Assembly (NCBI GenBank): GCA_964035575.1
Contig: OZ037859.1
Span: forward strand, 806,001 to 870,000
Direction of reading: 5' to 3'
From: Rhynchopus sp. YZ270_cl-10
Taxonomy: Eukaryota > Euglenozoa > Diplonemea > Diplonemida > Diplonemidae
Length of the DNA: 64,000 nucleotides
Within the stretch, counting starts at the first letter, position 1; each line of letters opens with the position of its first letter. The notes below the pieces were generated by a model, which was given only the letters and a program-made list of their open reading frames with translations, was not told where the DNA came from and did no database searches. Made by a program: the position numbers and the translations under genes. This document shows, piece by piece, positions 23,001 through 32,472 of this stretch.

Positions 23001-25527
23001 TTCACTGACAGCTTTGTTGGCGAGTCCAACGTTCGTATCTTTGCAAACGGGCAGCTGTACATGAACACACTCGCTCTTGGGTGTGTGACACGCCCTTTGG
23101 AAGGAGGCTTCCCTGTGAACGAATGGTCCACCATCGCTATCCGAGTGAACAACGACTGCAGGGTGTACATCAATGGAAAGTTTCACTCGCGTGGGTACTT
23201 CACCAATACGATGTCCGCGTCCAGGAGAAGCTACCCGTACTACTTCGGGAGGGGCTACAAGGGTCTGATGGACAATATCATGATGTTTGAACTGGTTCTC
23301 AGCAGCACAGAGATTCTTGGCCTTCACACTGAGGGCAAGCTGGTCAGAAATGTGGCGGAACGTGAATACTTCGTGGAGACGAAAACGGCACCCCAATCCA
23401 CGAACAGACCGGGTGCCACATGGTCGGTGGCTTCCATGATCCCCAGAGACGACATCATGAGGGAGGTGGATGCCAACAACGTTGAGACTATGGAGAACCT
23501 GCGCATACAGGAGGAGAACACGTTAAAGAAGCTGCGCCAGAAGTCGAACGAGACCATCATGGTCATTATTGTGATTGCGTTGGCCTCTGTCATTATATTT
23601 TTGGTTTTCAACAACTTCCTCACACGCCCTTTTGCGTCCTGTGCTGTTGTAATGACGGAAGCTGCTGTTATGAAAATCGATGCTTTGCCGAAAGAAGAGT
23701 CCTTCATCACAGAGCTTCGCGCAATGAACAGGGCGATGAACCTCATGATGAAGAACTTGAAGGAGTACAAATCGTACATGCCGCAATCCCTCCAGCTTGA
23801 CGCAACAGACGAAGGCACTGACCACTCCGAAGAAGACCAGGGCACCATCTGCCAGTCGGGCCGCTCCACCCGCTACTCCACACACTCGGGTTCCCGTTCG
23901 TCACGTGTATCAGGGTCAGTGTCGTACGCGTCAAAGGCAGAGAGTGTGAAGTTCCAAGCAGGCATGGCAGAGCAGAAGCGTCAGGGCATGGTGTGCGCGC
24001 TGTCAAAGAAGAAGTTCACGTTCCTCTGCGTGAACGTGAAGTCTTGGCACGAGAGGATACACAAGCTCTCCGACAAGGAAGTGCTGAGTCTGCACGCAGG
24101 CCTCGTCCATTCCGTTTTGGGGGTCTTCATGTTTTCGAAGGGGATCAGCGAGGTGTTCTCTGGAGACCGTTTTGTGTGCACGTTCAATACAGCGAAGCCT
24201 CTTGCGTCGCACCGTGCGTCTGCCTGCGCTGCTGCGTTTCTTGTACAACAGAAGGTGCGTGATGAGCATGTGCTTGACATCACTGCGTCGATTGTGTCGG
24301 GCGATGGGCGTGTCGGGAACATGGGTACAGATATGATGAAGAGATACTCCTTCATGTCCACGGTGGTGCCATGGGGGTACGCACTGGAGAGGTACTGCAG
24401 AGCCAAGGGCCTCAGCATCATTGCCGACAGCTACGTATACGAAGACGCGAAGCAGCACTACAAAGTCAAGATCCTGGACGAGATTGAATTCACCAAGAGG
24501 CAGAAGGCCAAACCCATCCGTGTTGCAGAGCTCCCAGGCAAGCGTGACGGCGACGGCGGAGGCGAATGGATGTACGAGCTTGAGGCAAATGAACGCTCCG
24601 ACCTCTACCGCTCCTGGAACGAATGGGTTCTGTGCATCTTTGCTGGAAAATACGAGGTATTGTTCCCCCTCCTTCCCATCTTCTTTCTAAGATCTGTACA
24701 ATGAAGGATAGTTTTCGATACACTACACCATCTGATTTCTATGAATGAACGTTTTTGAATCAAAATAGATTTGGACGCAAGACACACTCGCCTTTCAAAG
24801 CTTTCTTTTTATTTGGAAGTACAGAGCTCTGTTTTCAAAATGGTTGAACATCTGTATTTTCTTTAAACACTTTCTGAGCAATCTTTCACATGCTAGGGTA
24901 TTTTAGTACACCATCACACCACACCCCTTACCAACAGGCGAGCCGAGACCACCTCGACAGTGCACAGCGTGTGGACAGCACCAGCGAATCTTACAAGAAG
25001 CTCCACGGAGCCTTTGAACAGAATACCTTTGAGCCAACCAAGGTTGAATACCATTAGCTGTTGAAGAAAGCTAACTCCTTTTTTTCCCCTTCTAAGATGA
25101 CGAAGCACAGAGAAAGGCTTTCATCTTCAAACAAAGTTTTTTTTTTTACCTTGAATTTGTTTTTACCTTTTTCTTTGGTTTTCTTGCGTATTATGTACAT
25201 CATTTCCTTCTCTTCTCGCTTATTGCTTGTATTTTAAACAAGATTTCTGTACGCGATCAGGGGTTCCATTGACATTGTACATGGATTAGTTGTAGATGCT
25301 TTCATCGATAACTATTCTTTTATGCTGTTTTGGCAACTACACCGATCCACCAGGAATAGAAAGGACCACGGCAATATTCGACGACCACAAAGCCTGCTCA
25401 ACAAGTCTTTACACGAAAAAGTATTTTCTATAAAAAATACTTTTCCCACCTCGCTGCCCCCTTTTTGAAACTTAACCCAATGCATATACAAGACCTTTGT
25501 GCGATCTGCTTGAGGACCGCCTGGTGG
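19866..25527. repeat. right arm of large inverted duplication
   Basis: Reverse-orientation counterpart of 8773-16100, lacking the 9211-11010 segment. The two genes therefore diverge, with their 5' ends facing a spacer of about 3 kb. The arm's outer end is at about 25527, after the GCGATCTGCTTGAGGACCGC block. Confidence 0.9.
20013..25057 (+). CDS. receptor-like membrane protein with degenerate cyclase domain, copy 2
   Basis: Exons 20013-24656 and 24938-25057 give about 1587 residues. The intron (281 nt) starts GTATTG and ends CAACAG, in phase 0. The last exon encodes 39 residues ending TKVEYH, as in copy 1, where the last exon is also 120 bp. Domain order is the same as in copy 1. Differences cluster in the acidic linker before the cyclase-homology domain (short indels), in the Cache-like region and in scattered PA residues. 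The first cyclase metal-site Asp is again replaced by Asn (LCVNVKSW), and FSGDRF is kept. Because both copies stay open over more than 4.6 kb, both are probably expressed. The N-terminus is set by the first ATG after the AG acceptor at 19993. Confidence 0.88.
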
Positions 25528-25897
25528 CAGAGGTCTCGCGTGGTACTTTTTTGCGGTTTCGCGGTTTTGGGGGAAAAAAACTATGTATGGTGTGGTTGAA
25601 TGGGGGGTCGCAAGAAGTGCGGAAAAGTGCGAATCAGCCCTTGAAAAATCAGTGTCTTGACCCACTCTACCCCCTTACCCCCCCCAGTCACTCAGTCAAC
25701 AAGCCAATATGGGAAAAGTGCGCAACAAGTGCGAATCACCCCCCTTCAGCCACACCAATACATACAAAACAAGTATTAGCCTCTCGTACTGAACCTCTTG
25801 GCTCGCTCCGTTTTCCGAAACCGCGAAAACGCAAAAAAAAAGAAAGAATCCACGCCAAGGTCCTGGTTATGATATTATTTACCAAAAAAAATTACAA
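25058..25897. other. downstream region of copy 2, no gene seen
   Basis: 25090-25527 is the outer part of the inverted repeat. Beyond it the sequence is unique and C-rich (about 25660-25690), with no protein-like frame. A piece near 25862-25895 matches the reverse complement of 34350-34400. Confidence 0.6.
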
Positions 25898-26190
25898 ACA
25901 TGGATGTACAAAGTACTTGATTACTTTTTTTTACTTTTTTTGGTCTACTTCAAGTACTTGATCGATTTAAAAAAAAAAGAAAAAAATATTTTTTTCTTGC
26001 TTCAAGTACTTTTTTCCCTTCAAGTACTTTCACTTTTTTTGTACTTGATTACTTTTTTTGTTGCATCAAGTACTTGAATTGGCAAAAAAAGTAAAAAAAT
26101 TGGAAAAGTACTTGAATTTATTCAAGTACTTTTCCATTTTTTTGTCGAATCAAGTACTTGATGCAAAAAAAAAAGTAATCAAGCAGGCAC
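25898..26190. repeat. AAGTACTT palindrome array
   Basis: More than ten copies of AAGTACTT or CAAGTACTTG, spaced 20-30 bp apart by A or T runs. A smaller version is at 16978-17050; both begin CATGGATGTACAAAGTACTT. No coding potential. Confidence 0.8.
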
Positions 26191-26508
26191 TCCGCTAGGT
26201 ACTAAAGTTCTGTTGATTGTCAACAGAACTTTTTGAAAATGGGGAAAAAAAGAAAAAAAAAAAAAAGTTCTGCTAAGTGGTTCAGACCCGTTCTACCTGT
26301 CAAAAAAGCTCAGGAGAAGAAGATATGGAGAGGTGAGTGCTCAAACGTCCCAAAAAAGTCAAAATCGGGCGTTGGTAAAAAAAAAAGTTGCGTACCGTGC
26401 GCCTGCGGCGCAAGCATGTACCCCACCAACGTGGACCATCAACAGAATATTTTCAAAATCGGAAATCCTAGCGGAGAGCCTGAATCAAGCACGGTGCAGT
26501 CTGTCCTG

Positions 26509-26720
26509 GAAATGTCGGACCCTTTTGTCGGAGTCCGAGGGGGTCCGACAGTCGGACCCCCTGAGTCCGACAGTCGGACTCAGGGGTCCGACTGTCGGAC
26601 TCACAGTCGGACCCCTGAGTCCGACTGCCGGACCCTGGGGTCCGACAGGCACACCCAGGTGCCCAGGTACCCAGGTACCCAGGTACCCAGGTCCAGGTCC
26701 AGGAACAGGTACCCAGGAAC
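26509..26720. repeat. GTCCGAC/GTCGGAC and CCAGGTAC arrays
   Basis: 26509-26650 consists of alternating GTCCGACAGTCGGAC and GTCCGACTGTCGGAC palindromes joined by CCCTGA or CTCAGGG, as at 17118-17250. It runs into CCAGGTACCCAGGTACC units (26655-26720). A short relic of the second unit lies near 27088. Confidence 0.85.
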
Positions 26721-28172
26721 AGGAAAAAAGTCGTGAAAGAGCAACCACAGCTCCACATGACAAACACAAAAGTGTCCAGTCACGTGGGGCATTCATGCAC
26801 TGAGGAGATAATGATCCAACAATTTACAAGAAAGATTACTTAACCTACTGCTGGAAATTGCCAGGTCGTAGTAACACACAAAGTGTGCCTCCGTTCGGGA
26901 AGACCGGATATTCTAGAGACCAAAAAGGCCTCAAGAATATCTTCCGGTAGTCAAGGTAGAACCGAGTGAACGGCCCAAGACCCCCGTGGAGAAGTTAAAT
27001 GTTGTAATGCTATCAGGTAGAAACTGCGAACACTGTCTTACCCTCCTCAATGCATGGTGGTTGATGTCTTCCACAACAAATTTCCTGTACCCAGGTACCC
27101 AAATTCCCAGACCCACGCAGTGGCACATGACCGCCAAGTGTGAGTGACCCACACATGAGGGAATGCGACACTACGCAAAATTTACCACCAGACCCTGTCT
27201 TCGTGCACCTGAAGTACAACGCCGCAGACAGGCCAAACATGCGTTGGACTCAGAGGAATGCCCGCTGTGCAGGTATCAAACATGAGAACCAACTCCCAGC
27301 AACAAGGGGCGCCTTTTGGCGGGCGTTGTTGAGGGTGTTTGGGGTGCAAAGTTTTCCACAATTTTGATGCGCGGGTACAGAAGTGTTGTCTTGTTCTTTC
27401 ATCTCTAGGAATGTAAATGTCAATCGCGTTTAACTACCACGAGGGCTTGTTTAGTGAACCCACGAGGGGTCGAAGGGGGTTGGTTATCCCATATCTATCA
27501 AAGGTTGTGTCGACCAGGCGAATCCACTATGTTACGCTGTACGTTGTTAAATCCGAAGAAATAACGCTTTAGCAGCCGCAGGAAGTTTGTTAAAAAGAGT
27601 GCCTCACGCTACACAAACCACCACCCGCGATTGACTTAGATGTTATAACAAAGAGAATTCAGAACAAAACAACACCCTGCCCCATACACACTAAATTGTC
27701 ATGCTTCAAGAGCATGCCTGGGCCAAAATTACTGTGACAAAAAGGCAACAAGACCACCCACAAGGAGTGTGAAATGTGCACTGGTTTTCTGGGGGAACGC
27801 AATATTTTCTTGTGCCTCGTCCTCCGCAAGCAGAGGACAGACTTTCCGGAAGGTTTCCAAAGTCGAATTTCTTGCACTAGCTATGCTCCCTGGGTTAAAT
27901 GGCAATAGCAGTGACTGACAAAGTGTACCCATCCCCCTTCCACCCCAGATCTTAGTCCGCAAACTCAGAATGGATTGATGCGGGTGATACTCTTTGGATT
28001 TTGAGTTGCTGAATGTCGGAGACGCGGCGAGGCTTCTCATCACAATCGCAGATGCAGTTCAGATTTCACGATCCTGTGATGAGTGTAAATGTGGAGTGTG
28101 ATTAATGAATGAAATGTATGGTGTAGAAACGCAGTTATCGGGAAAGGTGAGGTTAATGTGGTAAAAAAAAGG
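26721..28172. other. intergenic region, no gene recognised
   Basis: Only short open frames occur. One minus frame at 27729-28043 is open for 104 codons but shows no recognisable motif. A small hairpin with CCGGATATTCT and AGAATATCTTCCGG arms lies at about 26902-26946. Confidence 0.5.
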
Positions 28173-28173
28173 G

Positions 28174-29035
28174 GATAAAACTCGTGTAATTTTGTGAATT
28201 CCCACAAAGGTGGGTGATAATGTGCCCTTTGTCACTCAATTGTAACCGAGAATGTATGGGAGAATGAAATATTATTTCCCAACCCAACAACAACGATAAA
28301 GCGTGAAGACAATAAATGAAATCAAAGCGGAATAAATTTGAGGTTTTGTGAGGCACTCAACGAGTGTGCCGGCTCTGTGGCGTCACGGAGCCACCAACAC
28401 TCCCCAGTCATTTTTCCTGCGCTTCCAGGAAAACTCGCGTTTGCGACCAGGCCGAAACGAAAAAATTTAATTCACAGCAAACAGGTGTGAGGGAGAAGAA
28501 AAGAAAGTGAACAAAAACGAAAAAACAATGTTTTTCTGAAATGTGATGTTGTTGGGGTGGGGAGAATAAAACAGTTCCAGAAAAGCTCCTGCGTCGGTTT
28601 TCTTTTGGTTAAAAAAATCACTCAGTAAAAAAAAGAACTTTTTCATCACTCCCCTCAAACACTGCCAAAACGAAGAAGGACAGGATGTATGACACTTACG
28701 GATACCAAGTCTCAGCGGGTATGAGAAGCAAGGAGGTGTACAAGAAGAAATGGGACGAGTTCTTGCGGTTTTCAAACCTCGAGCGACTTGGTCCGCTTTG
28801 TATTGACACGGACCTCGACACCCCGACATGTACTGGCTTTTGAGAAAGGCAGTCGGTTCCTCGGTAGATTGCGTGCAAGTGAGGGAATATCCATCTGCTT
28901 GGAAGACGTCAAAACACCAAACATAGTATTTCGCGACATAAAGGGCAGATCAAATACTCACTGCCTTACATTCTCGGTTACAATTGAGTGACACAAAGGG
29001 CATATAATCTGCAAAATTACACGAGTTTTATTTCA
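28174..29035. mobile_element. TIR element E1 with mini-ORF
   Basis: Inverted ends 28174-28258 and 28963-29035 share ATAAAACTCGTGTAATTTTG, then CCCTTTG, then CACTCAATTGTAACCGAGAA. The left arm carries a small extra hairpin. The outer edge on the right reads TTTTATTTCAC. The interior holds a mini-ORF (28685-28843). It is a DNA-transposon-like or MITE-like unit of about 860 bp; the superfamily is not recognised. Confidence 0.75.
28685..28843 (+). CDS. mini-ORF in E1, related to the one in E3
   Basis: A 52-codon frame within TIR element E1. Its middle, YKKKWDEFLRFSNL, closely matches YRKTWDDFLRFNRL in the frame at 29345-29572, and the residues before it (K-rich, then a Tyr-containing stretch and M-S) also align. 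The Y-x-x-x-W-x-x-F-x-x-F pattern is reminiscent of the SAM-like core-binding region of tyrosine recombinases, but the piece is too short for a firm call. It may be an exon of a larger transposon gene or a relic. Confidence 0.45.
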   Translation: MYDTYGYQVSAGMRSKEVYKKKWDEFLRFSNLERLGPLCIDTDLDTPTCTGF

Positions 29036-29067
29036 CTGAGTTAGATAATTATTATCTCATGAAATAA

Positions 29068-29255
29068 AGTGAACATTATTTCACGAGGTGGTGGGTGACT
29101 CAAACTGGGGCTCAACTTCACGAAGCGAGTGGAGTTCAGCATTTTGATTTCATGAGTGAAGTGAGTGTAATCATAAAAGTGATGTCACGAGCGATAGCGA
29201 GTGGGTATCACGTATTCCAGTTTGTGAATCACCCATCAGTTAAATAATGTTCACT
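29068..29255. mobile_element. TIR element E2
   Basis: A 188-bp unit with 40-bp inverted ends: AGTGAACATTATTT on both sides, followed by a GGGTGA block and AAACTGG. No coding capacity. It lies 33 bp from E1 and 9 bp from E3. Confidence 0.75.
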
Positions 29256-29263
29256 TTAGTTTT

Positions 29264-29700
29264 CGATACGTAATTTTATACCACGCGTGAAAAACGTAAA
29301 CAGGTGAAAAAGTGAGTGAAATAAGATTCGTTTTATTTCACGTTTTATTTCACGCAAATCGGGAAGGATTGGGTGGGGGAGTGAAATAAAAGATCACGGA
29401 GTGATCTGAAGGACACGACGTGTTCTTCCCTGGGCTCGTTCGCTCCTGAAAGTCTGTTGAAACGGAGGAAATCGTCCCATGTTTTCCTGTACTGCACACC
29501 ACTGTTCATGTCGTCGAACAAGTTGTCATATGCATCCTCCATCTCCGCAAACTTGCGCGTGGGTTTAGGCATGTGTGTAAGAGGCAATAAATAATCTGTA
29601 ATTTGAAGTGTGGTGGTGTGAGGGGTGGAGCGTGGGCTCAACGTTCCACTGTTTACACCTATAAATACGTTTTTCACTTGTGGAATAAAATTACATATTG
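29264..29700. mobile_element. TIR element E3 with mini-ORF
   Basis: Inverted ends of about 43 bp (29264-29306 and 29656-29700) share TGTAATTTTAT or CGTAATTTTAT, then CCAC, then GTGAAAAACGTA and AGGTG. It encloses the frame at 29345-29572. Confidence 0.75.
29345..29572 (-). CDS. mini-ORF in E3, related to the one in E1
   Basis: A 75-codon frame starting MPKPTRK, with YRKTWDDFLRFNRL in the middle, homologous to the E1 frame but in opposite orientation. A longer frame upstream (to 29716) covers the element's own inverted end and is not favoured. The function is unknown; a DNA-binding or recombinase N-terminal fragment is possible. Confidence 0.45.
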   Translation of the reverse strand: MPKPTRKFAEMEDAYDNLFDDMNSGVQYRKTWDDFLRFNRLSGANEPREEHVVSFRSLRDLLFHSPTQSFPICVK

Positions 29701-29845
29701 AGTGAAATAAGAACATTTTCTTGCACTTGCCACTAAAAAGGCACCCTCGTGACTCTCACTCTTATTCCCCTCGCTTCGCTCGGGAAATAACGCACTCGGG
29801 CACCTTTTTAGTGGCGCGTGAAATAAAATAGTTCTTATTTCACTC
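29700..29845. mobile_element. TIR element E4 (near-perfect foldback)
   Basis: Arms GAGTGAAATAAGAAC and GCCACTAAAAAGG are mirrored on the right, leaving a small loop around 29765. There is no coding capacity. It shares GTGAAATAA-type ends with E1. Confidence 0.75.
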
Positions 29846-29855
29846 GAATAAATAG

Positions 29856-30162
29856 TTATTATCTCACGGGCAATAATGTTGTGCTGCGTTTTCGAAATTC
29901 CTACAGTATATTTGACAAATGATGTATGACCACCTAGTACGGGGCGTCAAGGTTGGGTATGGTGAACAGTTCCTCGAAGTCCTATGACTGCAACCCTTTT
30001 GGTTGCATGCGCAGATCTCCTCCACATTGCTTTTGCGCCTACTCTCGGCATGGGTTTTGTTTTGTTCTTTGTGTGCGGAGATAATGTCTACTGTATTTTG
30101 TGTAATCTCCAGGAAGGAATTTCGAAAACGCGGCTAAACATTATTACACAAGTGAGATAAAA
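29856..30162. mobile_element. TIR element E5
   Basis: Inverted ends of about 47 bp include ATCTCAC, AATAATGTT and GCGTTTTCGAAATTCCT on each side (29856-29902 and 30115-30162). The interior of about 210 bp has no open frame. It lies next to the second assembly gap. Confidence 0.75.
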
Positions 30163-30184
30163 AATTGTTGGCTCTCTCTCTGTT

Positions 30185-30384
30185 NNNNNNNNNNNNNNNN
30201 NNNNNNNNNNNNNNNNNNNNNNNNNNNNNNNNNNNNNNNNNNNNNNNNNNNNNNNNNNNNNNNNNNNNNNNNNNNNNNNNNNNNNNNNNNNNNNNNNNNN
30301 NNNNNNNNNNNNNNNNNNNNNNNNNNNNNNNNNNNNNNNNNNNNNNNNNNNNNNNNNNNNNNNNNNNNNNNNNNNNNNNNNNNN
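30185..30384. other. assembly gap of 200 N
   Basis: Exactly 200 N. The right edge interrupts the reverse transcriptase of element B; the left edge is E5 flank. Confidence 0.99.
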
Positions 30385-32441
30385 ATCGGCAGCCTGGCCC
30401 ATCGCCACCACGTAGCACCCGTTCGCACACAAAAATAGCCCGACACCTGATCTGAAAGAGGGAATTGGTTAAAAAACCCCTTTAGGTCAATGGTGATGGC
30501 GTACTTCGCGTCCGATCGTCTCAGCGATTCCCTCAAACGAATTGGGGTAATCAGCGAGAACTTTGGAGGCTTATCCAATCGGGAGTTGATCGGCCGTCCG
30601 TCCACCAGCAGTCGATGCTTGCTCGGATCGGATTTGGGTATCGTAAAAAGCGATACCACCCCCCGTTTCGCGTCAGACCTGCTTAATTTCACCAAAGCGC
30701 CTGCCTCTTGGCATTGTCGAATAAAAGAAGGTTGGAGGTCCGTGCTTGGACCCGGGATCGGAACCGGTGAAGATAGGTTTTGAAATTTGTTGTCGGAGGT
30801 GCACCAATCCAATGAGCTGACGTCCTTACCCATCTCCTCCGCCAAGTCCCTGACCACTCCATAATTTATAGTCCCAGTAGGAAATTCGTCCAAACGGCAT
30901 CTTCCCTTAGGTGGCGCGGCAACAGGAAAACCAAAAAGCTCGCCTGAAAAAGATGTGCGAGAAGATTCGGGTATCGGTTGCTTTGGTTTATATTTACCTC
31001 CCGCTATCAAGAGTCTCACTGCAGTGTCCGGTACATCTCCTTCTCCTTCTTCAATTGATAAGTGTTCGTCGCGTTCAGATACCTCTGTGAGGTTGACCAT
31101 CTGGCGTGTCGCAGGGTTCTCTGCAGGTCGTTGTCGTCTGCTCCCGTGAGTTGAACTTCTTGTGCTGCCCCCTTCTTGGTGGAGTGCAACCAAGTTCCCA
31201 ACGGCATCGCTGCACGGATGGTCTTCTTTAATCTCTCGTAGGTCGAAGAGTTTCCCCCGAAAACGCAATCTTCTCCCGTCTGTGTTCTCCAAAAACGCAC
31301 CGCAATCGCCGTCATCTTTCCCGGTGGCAGGTATATCGGAGGGCGTGCTTCCCGTGCCCCCTTCTCTTGTGCGAAGAGCTCTGCTCCCACTGTTGTTGGG
31401 TCCCCCCCCGCATTTTCTATCTCCCTCCAGTCGCGAGTTGTTGCGAAACGGATGTCTGGGAAGCGTGAACGGGTTATCCAAGTGATTGCGAAGAAAGCCG
31501 CCGCCACAGGGTCGTTTTGAAGTTTGTGTAACGTAGTCCAGGCTTGCCCCGTGCTCATCGACGGGCAAGGGGTTGTGCGTATCCCTGCGCACAAGCGGCG
31601 TAACGATCGCAGCGTCCGCATGACCCGCCGTGTCCGGACCCCCGTCACTCCTTCGTCTCTGCACATCCGCAAAATCGAGTGCACGTATCCCTTGACAGAC
31701 AGAGGGCTTGCTGTCTTCAGGGACATGTGCGCAAATCTCAGCACCGCTTCTTCTGCCGAGCATTTGCCGAGCGTTGCTCTGAAGTTGGTGAACCTTTTCC
31801 ATAGTCGGGTTTTTTCCTGATCCGTAGAGGGAGCTGTTGCGAAGGAGTGCAGCGAGTCCCAAGAGGTCTTTGCATGGAGCTCCCTCCCCAGCTGTTTCCC
31901 GCTGCGAATTGTGAGGAATTGCTGATCCATTCTGAGCCGGTCGTTCCGCCACGATATCGTTGACACCTGTTTTAGGCACGGCGGAGGGCACGACTTCGGT
32001 GGTGGCTGTACTCTGCTCCTGACGGGTGTTTCCTCTTTCATTCTGCTCGAACGCAACCCCAACGTGGCGCTGTTGGCCTTGTCTGGCACAGGGGTACTGT
32101 CCGAGCGCACCTCTCCGCAGAGAGTGCGACCCGGTTCCTTCGTCCTGTTCGGACGTAGCACTCCCAGCCAAGGGGTGCTGTCCAGGTGCACTCCCCCGCA
32201 GGGGGTGCCGCTGGTCCTCTTCATTTCGTTCGTTTGACGCACTCCCAGCCAAGGGGTGCTGACCGAGCGCGGTCTTCGGGTGCTCTTTAAATTGATAGTT
32301 TGACGCACTCCCAGCCAAGGGGTGCGTACGGGGTGCACTTCTCCGCAGAGAGTGCGACCCGGGTTGTCGTTCAGATGACGCACTCCCAGCCAAGGGGTGC
32401 TGTCCCGCAAGTTCATCCTTCTTGAGCGTATTCCCTCGCAA
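30385..32441 (-). CDS. RT ORF of element B (runs into gap)
   Basis: A frame open from 32441 to the gap. The part past the recombinase ORF has the early reverse transcriptase blocks, including DPSKHRLLVDGRPINS and YAITIDLKGFFNQFPL. Its first part overlaps the recombinase ORF in another frame over about 1.4 kb and translates the tandem hairpin array. How the RT is translated is not visible; overlap of YR and RT frames is known in this order. Confidence 0.7.
31016..32416 (-). CDS. tyrosine recombinase of element B
   Basis: A 466-residue frame. The C-terminal half has the recombinase pattern: an Arg in ITRSRFPDIRF, then HSTKKGAA (H-x-x-K/R position), then LRHARWSTSQRYLNA with the final His/Trp and nucleophilic Tyr. 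The N-terminal part contains STPWLGV repeats encoded by the hairpin array at about 32140-32460. It would join element cDNA circles to the genome. Confidence 0.8.
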   Translation of the reverse strand: MNLRDSTPWLGVRHLNDNPGRTLCGEVHPVRTPWLGVRQTINLKSTRRPRSVSTPWLGVRQTNEMKRTSGTPCGGVHLDSTPWLGVLRPNRTKEPGRTLCGEVRSDSTPVPDKANSATLGLRSSRMKEETPVRSRVQPPPKSCPPPCLKQVSTISWRNDRLRMDQQFLTIRSGKQLGRELHAKTSWDSLHSFATAPSTDQEKTRLWKRFTNFRATLGKCSAEEAVLRFAHMSLKTASPLSVKGYVHSILRMCRDEGVTGVRTRRVMRTLRSLRRLCAGIRTTPCPSMSTGQAWTTLHKLQNDPVAAAFFAITWITRSRFPDIRFATTRDWREIENAGGDPTTVGAELFAQEKGAREARPPIYLPPGKMTAIAVRFWRTQTGEDCVFGGNSSTYERLKKTIRAAMPLGTWLHSTKKGAAQEVQLTGADDNDLQRTLRHARWSTSQRYLNATNTYQLKKEKEMYRTLQ

Positions 32442-32460
32442 GGGGTGTCGCTCCGAGCCC
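32140..32460. repeat. tandem hairpin array inside element B
   Basis: Alternating units with CCCAGCCAAGGGGTGC and CTCTCCGCAGAGAGTGC (or CTCCCCCGCAGGGGGTGC), each able to form a stem, at roughly 60-bp spacing. The array lies at the start of both overlapping ORFs and stays open in both frames. Confidence 0.8.
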
Positions 32461-32472
32461 CTCCCTTCGAGC

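Noticed and set aside
27729-28043. 104-codon minus-strand frame
   Set aside because: No motif, no acceptor-like leader and no supporting context; left as unannotated.
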